From assembly GCA_011390165.1 (NCBI GenBank), contig JAABSV010000017.1, positions 1 to 64,000 on the forward strand: a stretch of 64,000 bases of DNA, given 5' to 3'. The notes below the pieces were generated by a model. That model was not told the origin of the DNA. It ran no database searches and was given only the letters and a program-made list of their open reading frames with translations. The first letter of the stretch is position 1; each line of letters starts with the position of its first letter. Source of the stretch: Desulfobulbaceae bacterium. GTDB taxonomy: Bacteria; Desulfobacterota; Desulfobulbia; Desulfobulbales; Desulfocapsaceae. Positions 44,947-55,667 of the stretch are shown one piece after another. Both the position numbers and the translations under genes were made by a program.

Positions 44947-45178
44947 TGGCAAGAGCTGCCGGAGAACAATGGCGCCACCGGCTGTAGCCCGTTCAGCGGA
45001 GGGGCAGAGGCCAGCACTGGTACCGGCTGGCCGCCTATGGTACGCTGACCAGGCGCAGGCCGCAGAGCTAGAGTTTGCTCTCTGAGGTGGCCTGACCGGG
45101 CGAAAATGGTGCCGCACTGAACGGTTACATTTTTTATAGGCTGGCCTTTAATGGAGCACGGCAACAGGGAGGAAGGAT
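44947..45178. other. Intergenic region holding dispersed element copy B
   Basis: 232 bp. Contains the 40-bp element (45070-45109), a hairpin CAGAGC/GCTCTCTG (45063-45084) and an AT-rich stretch (45123-45137) that could be a -10 region for the pRiA4-like gene. No gene seen. Confidence 0.5.
45070..45109 (+). repeat. Dispersed 40-bp intergenic element, copy B
   Basis: Positions 45088-45109 are identical to the complement of 8641-8662, and 12 of the 18 preceding bases match too. It points toward the pRiA4 ORF-3-like gene, 70 nt downstream. Confidence 0.55.
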
Positions 45179-45781
45179 ATGGCCAGGGTGATCAGAGGCG
45201 TTTTCCCGGAAAGTGCCGTGAAGGACAAGAAACGGGAACCGGTAGCCAGCTACCTTCTCCACATCTCGATCATGTTTTCCGACCCCTTGATCTGGCGGCG
45301 AATCCAGGTACCGGGGGAGTATACCCTGGCCCGACTGCACGAGGTGATCCAGCGGGTGATGGGCTGGGACGACAACCACATACACCAGTTTCTGGTCGGC
45401 AAGATCAGCTACGAAGCAACCCTGCGCGGCGGGGTGCCGCTGCGCGAGGCGAGGCGGTTCGATGAACACCTTCATGCCCTGCACACCCTCGAGGAGGGGA
45501 TGGGCTTTCTCTTCACCTACCTCTACGGTGCCGGCGAAGGGTGGGAACACGAGATCAGGCTGGAGGAGGTTTTGCCGCCAGACAGACCGCTCAACCAACC
45601 GCTCCTCCTTTCCGGTGCCGGGGCCTGTCCACCGGAGGCGGTGGCCGATATCCACGAGTACCAGGCCCTGCTTGCCGGCAGGGATGGACGGGAACTGACT
45701 GAACTGGCCGGCCGGCCAGACTTCGAGCCGAGCCACTTCGACATTGACGCCGCCAGGAAACGGCTCGCCGCCCTGGCCTGA
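45179..45781 (+). CDS. Plasmid pRiA4b ORF-3-like family protein
   Basis: 200 aa behind AGGAAGG. Matches the PF07929-type family: LHISIMFSDPLIWRRIQVPGEYTLARLHEVIQRVMGWDDNHIHQFLVG, YLYGAGEGWEHEIRLEEVLP. Family members occur on plasmids and chromosomes with no proven function. It lies 26 nt before rtcB, so a role alongside RNA repair is possible but not shown. Confidence 0.88.
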   Translation: MARVIRGVFPESAVKDKKREPVASYLLHISIMFSDPLIWRRIQVPGEYTLARLHEVIQRVMGWDDNHIHQFLVGKISYEATLRGGVPLREARRFDEHLHALHTLEEGMGFLFTYLYGAGEGWEHEIRLEEVLPPDRPLNQPLLLSGAGACPPEAVADIHEYQALLAGRDGRELTELAGRPDFEPSHFDIDAARKRLAALA

Positions 45782-45807
45782 ACCGCCAACGCTGCCCGGA
45801 AAGCACC

Positions 45808-46971
45808 ATGCCCAACTGCAACCACAGCGAGAAAAGGCCGATCCGCTACTGGCTCGACCAGCCTGACCCGGACACCTGGCAGCAGGCGAAAAACCTGGCC
45901 AACCACCCCTTTGTCCGCCACCATGTGGCCCTGATGGCCGACGCCCACCTTGGCTACGGGATGCCCATCGGCGGGGTGGCGGCAACCGATGGGGTGGTGC
46001 TCCCCAACGCGGTGGGGGTGGACATCGGCTGCGGGGTCTGTGCGCTGGAGACCAGCCTCTCCACACTCGACCGCCCCGGGCTGAAAAAACTGCTTGCCGC
46101 CATCCGCCGGGAGATCCCTGTCGGCTTCAACCACCAGGCCAGCCCCTGCCCCATGACGGCAATGCCACCGCTGCCCGCCGATCCGGCCGATCTGCCGGTG
46201 GTCAGCCGCGAATTTGCTGCCGCCAGACGACAGTTGGGCAGCCTCGGCGGCGGCAACCACTTCATCGAGATCCAACAGGGTGAGCGGTTGTGGCTGATGG
46301 TCCACTCCGGCAGCCGCAACCTCGGCCACCAGGTGGCCAGCCACTACCAGCGCCTGGCGGCCGCCTGGAACAGCGGCCATGGCCGTCTGGTACCGGCCGC
46401 CTGGCAGCTCGACTACCTGCCGCTCATGAGCCGGGAAGGGGCCACCTACCTCGAGGAGATGCGCTACTGCGTCGCCTTTGCGGCCGCCAACCGTCGGGCC
46501 ATGCTGCAGGTGGTCTGCCGGCTGCTGGCCGAGCTGGAACCAGCCGTCGACTTTGCCGAACCGCTCGATATCGCCCACAACTACGCCGCCAGAGAAGAGC
46601 ATTTCGGCGAGACCCTGGTGGTCCACCGGAAAGGGGCGATCCGCCTGGAGAAGGGGCAGATGGGGATCATCCCCGGATCGCAGGGGAGTGCCAGCTTTAT
46701 CGTCGCCGGTCTCGGCAACCGACAAAGTTATCTCTCCTGCTCGCACGGGGCCGGCCGGAAACTGGGGCGCAAGCAGGCACAGCGCCAACTGGATATGGCT
46801 GCAGAGATCAATCATCTGGAAAAAAAAGGGATCCTCCACAGCCTCCGCCATCGACGTGATCTGGACGAGGCGACTGGAGCCTACAAGGATATCGATACGG
46901 TGATCGCCGCTCAGGCCGATCTGGTGCGGGTGGTCAGCAGGTTGCTGCCGCTGGCGGTGGTAAAAGGATAG
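45808..46971 (+). CDS. rtcB: RtcB-family RNA-splicing ligase
   Basis: 387 aa. Metal and guanylylation residues are present: MADAHLGYGMPIGGV, VGVDIGCGV (Mn-binding Cys), LGGGNHFIE, MVHSGSRNLG, DIAHNYA and the GMP-accepting His in CSHGAGR. It joins RNA 3'-phosphate or 2',3'-cyclic phosphate ends to 5'-OH, repairing RNA cut by nucleases. Shorter than the 400-480 aa of classical RtcB. No archease or RtcA nearby. Confidence 0.93.
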   Translation: MPNCNHSEKRPIRYWLDQPDPDTWQQAKNLANHPFVRHHVALMADAHLGYGMPIGGVAATDGVVLPNAVGVDIGCGVCALETSLSTLDRPGLKKLLAAIRREIPVGFNHQASPCPMTAMPPLPADPADLPVVSREFAAARRQLGSLGGGNHFIEIQQGERLWLMVHSGSRNLGHQVASHYQRLAAAWNSGHGRLVPAAWQLDYLPLMSREGATYLEEMRYCVAFAAANRRAMLQVVCRLLAELEPAVDFAEPLDIAHNYAAREEHFGETLVVHRKGAIRLEKGQMGIIPGSQGSASFIVAGLGNRQSYLSCSHGAGRKLGRKQAQRQLDMAAEINHLEKKGILHSLRHRRDLDEATGAYKDIDTVIAAQADLVRVVSRLLPLAVVKG

Positions 46972-46985
46972 AGGATAGAGAACAG

Positions 46986-47013
46986 AGGCCCTTGGCCGGA
47001 AGGACAAGGGCCT
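46986..47013. terminator. Bidirectional hairpin between rtcB and pdxH
   Basis: Perfect 9-bp stem AGGCCCTTG (46986-46994) with CAAGGGCCT (47005-47013), 15 nt after the rtcB stop and just beyond the pdxH stop. No T-run, so termination would need Rho or be inefficient. Confidence 0.5.
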
Positions 47014-47018
47014 GGGGG

Positions 47019-47684
47019 TCAGGGGGCAAGCCGGGTGATGCTCCAGGAGGAGTGCGGGACAGAGTCGGTAGGCGTATCGGCAGTCTGGCGCCGGTAGAGA
47101 AAACGATCGTGCAGCCGGTTCTGCCCACCCTGCCAGAACTCCACCTCTTCCGGCTCCACCCGGTAGCCGCCCCAGAATGTGGGGAAGGGGACCTGGCCGG
47201 CACCGATCTTGCTTTTCATCTCCTGAAACTTCTGCAGCAGCATCTGCTTCGAGGTGAGCGGCCGGCTCTGGCTGGAGACCCAGGCAGCCATCTGGCTCTC
47301 CTTCGGCCGGCTGAGAAAATAGCGGGCCGAATCAGCGGCGGAGATCTTGCCGGCGACTCCGCTGACCATCACCTGGCGTTCCAGATCGAGCCAGACGAAG
47401 AGCAGGCTTACCCGGGGGTTACCGGCGATCTCGGTCGCCTTCCTGCTCCCATAGTTGGTGAAAAAGACAAAGCCCTGCCGGTCGAAGTACTTGAGCAGAA
47501 CTGTCCGCTGGCTCGGGCAGCCGCCGGCCCCGACGGTGGCCAGTACCATCGCCGTTGGATCGGCGATCTCGGTACTGCGCGCCTGCTCGAACCAGCGGCT
47601 GAACTGGACTGTCGGGTCGGGATCAAGATCCTGGCGAGACAGCCCCCCCTTCAGATATTCCCGACGGAACTGACTGAGATCCAC
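47019..47684 (-). CDS. pdxH: Pyridoxamine 5'-phosphate oxidase
   Basis: 221 aa. FMN-binding split barrel: TVLLKYFDRQGFVFFTNYGSRKATEIAGNPR and VMVSGVAGKISAADSARYFLSRP, and C-terminal FWGGYRVEPEEVEFWQGGQNRLHDRFLY, a PdxH signature. It oxidises PNP/PMP to pyridoxal phosphate with O2, suggesting the organism meets oxygen at least sometimes. Works with PdxA encoded earlier in the window. Confidence 0.95.
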   Translation of the reverse strand: MDLSQFRREYLKGGLSRQDLDPDPTVQFSRWFEQARSTEIADPTAMVLATVGAGGCPSQRTVLLKYFDRQGFVFFTNYGSRKATEIAGNPRVSLLFVWLDLERQVMVSGVAGKISAADSARYFLSRPKESQMAAWVSSQSRPLTSKQMLLQKFQEMKSKIGAGQVPFPTFWGGYRVEPEEVEFWQGGQNRLHDRFLYRRQTADTPTDSVPHSSWSITRLAP

Positions 47685-47699
47685 CCTGCCGCCCTCCCC

Positions 47700-48626
47700 T
47701 CAACCTTCGCTGATCCCTTCCAGTCGCCACTCCTGGGTTCCCACCGGCCGGGCCCAGGTCCACTCCTCGCGAAACTTCACCGGGGTGGTGTTACTACCGT
47801 CAATGATCGCCCCACTGCTGTCATCAACGGTGTAGTCAAGGAGATTGGCGGTAAAGAGGACGGTGACAAAGTCTTCGCCGCCATCACTGCCGGCGGCAAC
47901 GATGGCGACGTTGCGGACGGCGATCGACTCGAGTTTGTTGGTCTGCCCGAGTTGGCGCATCTCGGCGAACTTTTCACCGTACTGTGCCGCCAGTTCCGCT
48001 CCGAGAAGGTGGCGGTAACTCTCCAGGTCACGGCGCATCCAACCGGCCTGCACCTGGAAGAAGACATCGGAGGCCACTTCCAGGAAGTGGTTGGGGTCAA
48101 AATGGCGGTCGTTTTGCCGAATCTGCGCCAGGCCGTCGGCAAGAAGGTTGCCGCCGATTTCCGGGGTCGGCTCGGACTGTGCGGAAAGCCCCCCGGCCCC
48201 ACTCACCCCACCGGCAGCGCCAAAGGGACTTGGTGCCCCGCCGCTGCGAAGAGAAGGAAGGGGCTGCTGGGAACCGGTCGACCGGGAGCCGGCAAAGCGG
48301 CGATAGAGGAAATAGGCTGCCCCGGCGAGGAGAAGAAGAGGCAGAATCCCCATGCCACTCCCCCCCATCCCGAACATCGAGCCGAGCAACAGGCCGCCGA
48401 GGGCACCGCCGATCAGTCCGCCGGCCAGGCCCCGCCCGACCCCGCTCTGGTTGGCAGTGGACGGCTTGACGGTCTGGGTGGGGGCCGATCTTGGGGCCAT
48501 CTGGAAGGAGCGTCCTCCCTTCATCGAGCGGGCCTCGGCCGACTCGAGGCAGAAGCCACCGGTGAGCAGGGCACCGGTCATCAACAGGACAAGGAAGAGG
48601 GTCAGGTTTCTACCGAACGGGCGCAT
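47700..48626 (-). CDS. Tim44-like domain membrane protein
   Basis: 308 aa. Signal peptide or first helix (7-30), a Gly-rich membrane segment (GLAGGLIGGALGGLLLGSMFGMGG and ILPLLLLAGAAYFLYRRF), then from about residue 170 a Tim44-like domain (FLEVASDVFFQVQAGWMRRDLESYRHLL, WTWARPVGTQEWRLEGI). Bacterial members are of unknown function. It ends 16 nt before pdxH on the same strand, so cotranscription is likely. Confidence 0.85.
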   Translation of the reverse strand: MRPFGRNLTLFLVLLMTGALLTGGFCLESAEARSMKGGRSFQMAPRSAPTQTVKPSTANQSGVGRGLAGGLIGGALGGLLLGSMFGMGGSGMGILPLLLLAGAAYFLYRRFAGSRSTGSQQPLPSLRSGGAPSPFGAAGGVSGAGGLSAQSEPTPEIGGNLLADGLAQIRQNDRHFDPNHFLEVASDVFFQVQAGWMRRDLESYRHLLGAELAAQYGEKFAEMRQLGQTNKLESIAVRNVAIVAAGSDGGEDFVTVLFTANLLDYTVDDSSGAIIDGSNTTPVKFREEWTWARPVGTQEWRLEGISEG

Positions 48627-48880
48627 GGTCTGGATCCTTTACATTGAGGTGAGGGGGAAAATGTGTTTCTCTGGGTAAATGAGGCAACAGTATAGTACAC
48701 CTGCGCCAGGACGCCAGAAAAACCGCCACCCCGGTCGCCGATATTTGCCCGTCAGCCGGTTTGCCACCACCGCGAAAACCTTGCCTGCCGGGCCTTTGCC
48801 CGCCGGTGGACTGACGAACGACTGGAGAGCGAGTGACGGTGGACCACCCCACCGCCGCAGCACAAACAGGAGAACAGCCG

Positions 48881-50452
48881 ATGCTGCTGCTCAACCCGCC
48901 GCTCTGTAAACCGGCCGAACCACCCGCCGCCCTTGCCGCTCTTGCCGCCGCCCTTCGTGCCGAGGGCCACCCCTGTACAGTCTGCGACCTGAGTATTGAG
49001 GCCCTGCACCATCTCTTTGCCACCACCGCCCCAGACGGCGAGACCTGGTCGAAACGGGCCTTTCGCAACCTTGCCGACAACCTCGCCTCCCTGCGCAGCC
49101 CCTCTCTGTACGCCAGCCCCGGCCGCTACCGCCGGGCAGTGGCTGATATCGACCGGGTGGTGGCGGTCGCCGGCCGCAGGCACCAACTGCGCCTCTCCCT
49201 CGGCAACTACCTCGATCCGGCCCTCTCCCCCCTGAAAAGTTCGCACCTGCGTCGGGCGGCGACCACCTGCCGGCAGAACATCTTCTTCCCTTTTTTTCAG
49301 CGCCGTCTCGACCAGCTGCTTGCCGACACCGCCACCCCCTTCGTCGGCCTTTCCCTCAACTATCTCAGCCAGGCGCTGACCACCTTCGCCATCATCGGCT
49401 ATCTGCGGCAGCACCACCCAGAACGGCGCATTGTCCTCGGCGGTGGCCTGGTCACCACCTGGCTGAGCGGTTGTCGCTCCGACCAGCTCTTTGCCGGCGA
49501 CACAGGTCTGGCTGGCCTGGCTGACCTGGTAGACCACTGGGTGAGCGGCCGGGGGGAAGAGCCCCTGCTCGCTCTTCTCGCCGACGGTGGCGACAGCAGC
49601 GGCGGCGGCAGGGTGCGCCACCTCACCCCCGACTACAGTGATCTCCGCGACAACGACTACCTCTCCCCGGGTTTTATCCTCCCCTACGCCGCCTCCACCG
49701 GCTGCTTCTGGCGGCGATGCACCTTCTGCCCGGAAAAAAGCGAGAACAACCCCTACCTGCCGGTTCCACCGGCAAAGGTGGTCGCCGACCTCATCGCGCT
49801 GGTGGCGACACACCAGCCACGCCTCATCCACCTGCTCGACAACGCCATCAGCCCGGCTACCCTGCGCGCCCTGGCGGTGGAACCGCCCGGTGCCCCCTGG
49901 TACGGGTTCGCCCGGATCGACGCGGCCCTGGCCGATCTGGAGTTCTGCCACCGTCTGCGGAAGGCTGGCTGCCAGATGCTGAAACTCGGTCTGGAATCGG
50001 GGGATCAGGGGGTTCTCGACCGACTGGACAAAGGGATCGATCTGCAACTGGCCGGTCAGGTCCTGGACAATCTGGCCGCAGCCGGGATCAGCAGTTATCT
50101 CTATCTCCTTTTCGGTACCCCGGCCGAAACCGCCGCGGCGGCGGCCAGGACCCTTGACTTTGTGGTCGAGCGAGAGGCGGTGATCGGCTACCTCAATCTG
50201 GCGATCTTCAACCTGCCGGCCAACAGCCCCGAGGCGGCCGAGCTGGCCACCAGTGCCTTTTACGCCGGCGATCTGGCCATCTACCGGGAGTTCCACCACC
50301 CGCAGGGCTGGCAGCGGGACCAGGTGCGCCGCTATCTCGACAAGAGCTTCAAACGGCAGCCGGCGGTGGCCGCCATTCTCGCCCGCGACCCGCCCATCTT
50401 CACCTCCAACCACGCCCCCCTGTTCAGCAGGCCGGTGGCGAAAAGAAAATAG
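48881..50452 (+). CDS. B12-binding-domain radical SAM protein
   Basis: 523 aa from ATG 48881 (AGGAGA); GTG 48833, also with GGAG, would add 16 residues. N-terminal cobalamin-binding-like region (MLLLNPPLCKP to about 200, with RRIVLGGGLVTTW). Radical SAM core with cluster motif STGCFWRRCTFCPE, i.e. C-x4-C-x2-C instead of C-x3-C-x2-C, and LKLGLESGDQGVLDRLDKG. Substrate unknown; relatives do methyl transfers or ring chemistry. Confidence 0.88.
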   Translation: MLLLNPPLCKPAEPPAALAALAAALRAEGHPCTVCDLSIEALHHLFATTAPDGETWSKRAFRNLADNLASLRSPSLYASPGRYRRAVADIDRVVAVAGRRHQLRLSLGNYLDPALSPLKSSHLRRAATTCRQNIFFPFFQRRLDQLLADTATPFVGLSLNYLSQALTTFAIIGYLRQHHPERRIVLGGGLVTTWLSGCRSDQLFAGDTGLAGLADLVDHWVSGRGEEPLLALLADGGDSSGGGRVRHLTPDYSDLRDNDYLSPGFILPYAASTGCFWRRCTFCPEKSENNPYLPVPPAKVVADLIALVATHQPRLIHLLDNAISPATLRALAVEPPGAPWYGFARIDAALADLEFCHRLRKAGCQMLKLGLESGDQGVLDRLDKGIDLQLAGQVLDNLAAAGISSYLYLLFGTPAETAAAAARTLDFVVEREAVIGYLNLAIFNLPANSPEAAELATSAFYAGDLAIYREFHHPQGWQRDQVRRYLDKSFKRQPAVAAILARDPPIFTSNHAPLFSRPVAKRK

Positions 50453-50550
50453 TGCGTGCAAATTGGCCACGGCGGCGCTATGGTAGGCGGCTTTTTCTGC
50501 CCACCACCGATGGCTCCGATGACCCCGATGACCAGCGGCAGGTCTGAACA

Positions 50551-50590
50551 ACCGTCGGTAACCCTCGTCAACCGTCAGCAACCGTCGCGA
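50551..50590. repeat. Four 10-bp tandem repeats upstream of EamA gene
   Basis: Successive units ACCGTCGGTA, ACCCTCGTCA, ACCGTCAGCA, ACCGTCGCGA at one-helical-turn spacing, preceded by two CCGATGACC units (about 50516-50535). Intergenic, about 90 bp ahead of the transporter gene. Confidence 0.7.
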
Positions 50591-50678
50591 CTCCTGGCAA
50601 CCCACAGCACCTGTTGGCGACCCAGGCAACTGTTCAATCATTGGCGATCATCAGCGACCATCAGTAACGAGCCGGAAA

Positions 50679-51545
50679 ATGATACAGCCCAGCGGTATGG
50701 TGACAGCAATCCTCGCCGCCCTGTTCATGGGGACGATGGGGTTCTTTTCGCGGATGACCGGCCTCGACCCGGCGGTGATCACCTTTTTCCGCCTCTTCCT
50801 CGGCGCCGGTTTCCTCTGTCTGCTCCTCGTCGCCACCGGCCGAAGCAGACTGCTCTTCGGCCGTCCCTCCTGGCCGGTGCTGCTCAGCGGCACCATGCTC
50901 GGCGGCTTCATTCTCCTCTATGTCCAGGCGATGCAGTACACCACCATGGCCAATGCGATCATGGTCCTCTATCTGGCCCCTCTGGCCGCCTCCCTCTACG
51001 CCCACCTTTTCCTGAACGAACGGCTCACGGCAAGCAGCGGTCTGCTCATCGCCCTGGCCCTGTTCGGTTTTGCCATGATGCTCGAGTTCCGTCTGCAATT
51101 CTCCGGCGACCACCTCCGCGGCCTGGGCTGGGCAAGCCTGGCCCTGCTCTGTTACACCGCCTTTATCCTCCTCAACCGGACCACCAGCGGCAGGAGCCAC
51201 CTCTACACCCGGACCTTGCACCAGCTGCTGGCCGGTGCCGCCTGCATGCTGCCACTGGTTTTCGTCGGTCTGCCGGCGGCCGGCCTGAACGGCAGCGACT
51301 GGCTGTGGCTGCTGGCCACCGGGCTGATCCCCGGTTTTCTCGGCATCCTCTGCGCCGTCTCCGCCCTCGAGCAGCTGCCGGCGGCAACCTACGGTACCCT
51401 TGCCTATTTCGAACCCATTTTCGTGGTACTGATCGGCTGGCTGCTCTTTCAGGAGAGCCTCAGCCCCCTGCAAGGGGCCGGCAGCCTGCTGATCATCGCC
51501 AGTGGCGCGGCAAAAGGATACCTGGCGCGGTACCGACAGCGGTAG
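50679..51545 (+). CDS. EamA/DMT-family transporter
   Basis: 288 aa, ten helices in two EamA repeats (VTAILAALFMGTMGFFSRMTGLDPAVITFFRLFLGAGFL and ALLCYTAFILLNR...TYGTLAYFEPIFVVLIGWLLFQESLS). Likely exports amino acids or metabolites. ATG 50679 or 50697 are both possible starts; neither has a strong Shine-Dalgarno. Separate from the radical SAM gene by 226 bp of repetitive DNA. Confidence 0.92.
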   Translation: MIQPSGMVTAILAALFMGTMGFFSRMTGLDPAVITFFRLFLGAGFLCLLLVATGRSRLLFGRPSWPVLLSGTMLGGFILLYVQAMQYTTMANAIMVLYLAPLAASLYAHLFLNERLTASSGLLIALALFGFAMMLEFRLQFSGDHLRGLGWASLALLCYTAFILLNRTTSGRSHLYTRTLHQLLAGAACMLPLVFVGLPAAGLNGSDWLWLLATGLIPGFLGILCAVSALEQLPAATYGTLAYFEPIFVVLIGWLLFQESLSPLQGAGSLLIIASGAAKGYLARYRQR

Positions 51546-51594
51546 CAGAAGCAGCACGGCACCATGCAAAGCGGGCAGGGTTGCCGGCCCAGTT

Positions 51595-51630
51595 CCTGCC
51601 GGCCGTCTGGAAACGGATCGGCCGGGCAGG
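51595..51630. terminator. Hairpin between EamA gene and slyD-like gene
   Basis: CCTGCC-GGCCG (51595-51605) pairs with CGGCCGGGCAGG (51619-51630) with one bulge, in the 110-bp convergent gap. Strong stem, no T-run. Confidence 0.45.
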
Positions 51631-51655
51631 AAGGGCAGCTTGGCGGGGGAAGGGG

Positions 51656-52090
51656 TCAGGAGGTGGTGCAGCCCACCAGTTCGATGGCGAAGGTGAGTTC
51701 CTCGCCGGCCAGGGGCGGATTGGCATCAAGGGTGATGTGGGTCTCGGTCAGCTCGGTGACCACCACCCGGAGAATCTCGCCATTGGCCCCGCCCATCTCC
51801 AGCTGCATCCCCACCTCCGGGTTGAGATCGGCAGGAATCTGGTTGACCGGAGCCTGCAGGACCAGCTCGTCGTTGCGCTCACCGTAGGCCTTCTCGACCG
51901 GAATGCGGACGGTTTTTGCCTCTCCGGGTTGCATCCCCAGTACCGCCTCGTCAAACCCGGCAATCACCTGGCCACTGCCGACCGCAAAGGATAAGGGTTC
52001 CTTGCCCTGGGAACTGTCAAACACCGAACCGTCATCCAGGGTACCGGTGTAGTGGACCTGTACCCTGTCACCTCTCTTTACCACTGTCAT
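51656..52090 (-). CDS. slyD: FKBP-type peptidyl-prolyl isomerase, SlyD-like
   Basis: 144 aa from ATG 52090 behind AAAGGAGGGAT, an ideal ribosome site. FKBP N-terminus VKRGDRVQVHYTGTLDDGSVFDSSQG, IAGFDEAVLGMQPGE, then the insert-in-flap chaperone domain (YGERNDELVLQAPVNQIP). Lacks the His-rich tail of E. coli SlyD, so nickel handling is doubtful. Acts as foldase/chaperone in the cytoplasm. Confidence 0.92.
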   Translation of the reverse strand: MTVVKRGDRVQVHYTGTLDDGSVFDSSQGKEPLSFAVGSGQVIAGFDEAVLGMQPGEAKTVRIPVEKAYGERNDELVLQAPVNQIPADLNPEVGMQLEMGGANGEILRVVVTELTETHITLDANPPLAGEELTFAIELVGCTTS

Positions 52091-52208
52091 ATCCCTCCTT
52101 TCGGCCCTCGGCCTGGGAAAAAAGTTGCTGTATGCTAGCAAAGCGCCTCCGGCACAACTGCCTTCAACCCCACCACAGGTAAAGCATCATCGACCAATCT
52201 TCAACCGT

Positions 52209-52234
52209 AAAGGGGGGCGTCTTACCGCCCTTTT
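52209..52234. terminator. Possible attenuator hairpin in slyD/pyk divergent region
   Basis: AAAGGGGGGCG can pair imperfectly with CGCCCTTTT across a short loop, followed on the plus strand by further T-rich bases. It lies 150 nt ahead of pyk. The remaining 293-bp region shows nothing else I can name. Confidence 0.25.
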
Positions 52235-52383
52235 GCCCTTTTCCTTTGCCGGTGGGTGGTGTAGGTTCAGCCGGTAACCAGTGTGCAGCAGGCCAGGCGG
52301 TCAGACGACCACGCCGCCCCGGGACCAACCGCCAACCACCCACGAAACCGGTGCGACAAAGCACCACCATTACCTCATCGCCC

Positions 52384-54128
<1,745 letters not shown>

Positions 54129-54132
<4 letters not shown>

Positions 54133-55364
54133 GCCCCGGGCGATCCATCGTCATCGGTGGCGGTGCCGCCGGCCTGATGGCGGCCGGCCGGGCCGCCGAA
54201 CTGGGTGCCGAGGTTCTCCTACTGGAGAAGATGGGCCAGACCGGTCGGAAGATCGGGATCAGTGGCAAGGGCCGCTGCAATCTCACCAACACCGCTGAAC
54301 TGCCCGAATTTCTCGCCCGTTTCGGTGCCAACGGCCCATTTCTCCGCCAATGCTTCCAGCACTTTTTCCATCCCGAGCTGTGCCGCTTTCTGGTCGATAA
54401 GGGGCTGCCGCTGGTAACCGAACGGGGTGGCCGGGTCTTTCCGGCCAGCGGCCGGGCCCTGGAGGTGGTGCGGCTGTTCAACGACTGGCTGACAGGGCTG
54501 GGGGTTGAGGTCCGCCGCAATCTGCCGGCGACGGCCATCGTCACCAACGGGCAGGGGGTGTGCGGGGTGGTTGCCGGCGGCCGGACCCTGCCGGCCGACA
54601 ACGTCATCCTGGCCACCGGTGGCCGCTCCTATCCAAGGACAGGCTCCAGCGGCGACGGCTACCGCCTTGCCGCCGCCCTCGGCCACCGTATCGTCACGCC
54701 GCGACCGGCCCTGGTTCCCCTGGAGTGCGCCGACCGGCGACTGCACCAGCTCGCCGGTCTGGAACTGCGCAACGTGCAGGTGCGGCTTTTCCTCGACCGG
54801 AAACGGCAGGCCCAGCAGTTCGGCGAAATGGCCTTCACCGCCACCGGCCTGGCCGGGCCGGTGGTGCTCACCCTGAGCGGGGCGGTGGTCGCCGCCCTCG
54901 ACCAGGGACGGCAGGTGGAGCTGGCCATCGACCTCAAGCCGGCCCTCGACGAGAAGAAGCTGTCGGCACGGATAGTCCGTGATCTCGAGCAACGCCGGGG
55001 CGAGGCGCTTGCCAGCCTGCTGGGTGGCTTGCTCCCCCGCCCTCTTATCCCCATCTGCCTGGCCTGCTGCGACCTCGACCCGGCGATGGAGAGCCGCCAC
55101 CTGCCCGCTTCCGCCCGGCGGCGACTGGTTGGCTGGTTGAAGGAATGGCGGATCGCTGTCAGCGGTTACCGCTCCTGGGAAGAGGCGATCATCACCGCCG
55201 GCGGGGTGGCCCTGGAGGAAGTGGACCCGCGACGGATGGCCTCCAGATTGGTGCCGGGGCTCTATCTGGTCGGTGAACTCCTCGACCTGCAGGCCGACAC
55301 CGGCGGCTACAACCTCCAGGCCGCCTTCTCCACCGGCCGGCTGGCCGCCTCCTCGCTGCGCTGA
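54129..55364 (+). CDS. HI0933/BaiN-like NAD(P)/FAD-dependent flavoprotein
   Basis: 411 aa, ATGA overlap with pyk. FAD dinucleotide site SIVIGGGAAGLMAAGRAAELG, family motif GRKIGISGKGRCNLTN (about 39-54), GGRSYPRTGSSGDGY, and C-terminal AGGVALEEVDPRRMASRLVPGLYLVGELLDLQADTGGYNLQ binding FAD. Relatives include YhiN and BaiN, some of which reduce bile-acid or other enone bonds, but the substrate here is unknown. Confidence 0.93.
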
Positions 55365-55667
55365 CCACCCCTTGCCGACTGTCGTGCCCCTCAGCACTCC
55401 AGAGCCAGAGCACGGTACATTCGCCAGCACCTTTTTTTCGTGCGCTCAGGCCACCCCGCCTGGCCACCCCGCTCAGACCACCCCGCCTAGCCACCCTGCC
55501 TCACCACCCTGCCTCGGCACCGCAGCCCGGCGGCCTGCCTTTAAAAACCTGAAGCAGTGGACAAGGGGTAGAGATTCGGCTGAGGCACTCTGCGGCACTC
55601 CCCTCCGGTGCACGCTTTTGCCGTGCTGCACCGGACGGCTTGAGGAGAAGCTGCCGCGGCCGGCCGT
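55365..55667. other. Convergent intergenic region with 13-bp repeats
   Basis: 303 bp between the flavoprotein gene and the protease gene. It contains the CCACCCyGCy array at 55451-55513 and a T-run near 55428-55434 with no clear stem. No gene seen. Confidence 0.5.
55451..55513. repeat. Five CCACCCyGCy units with 13-14-bp period
   Basis: Copies of the 10-mer CCACCC(C/T)GC(C/T) at 55451, 55464, 55478, 55491 and 55504, in the convergent gap downstream of both genes. Not a known repeat family. Confidence 0.7.

Noticed and set aside
45000-45178. Insertion-sequence remnant around the shared 40-bp element
   Set aside because: No transposase fragment, terminal inverted repeats or target-site duplication could be seen at either copy, so only the repeat itself is reported.
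55451-55513. CRISPR array or direct-repeat attachment site
   Set aside because: Units are 10 bp with 3-4-bp gaps, far too short for repeats with spacers, and no integrase or cas gene is nearby.
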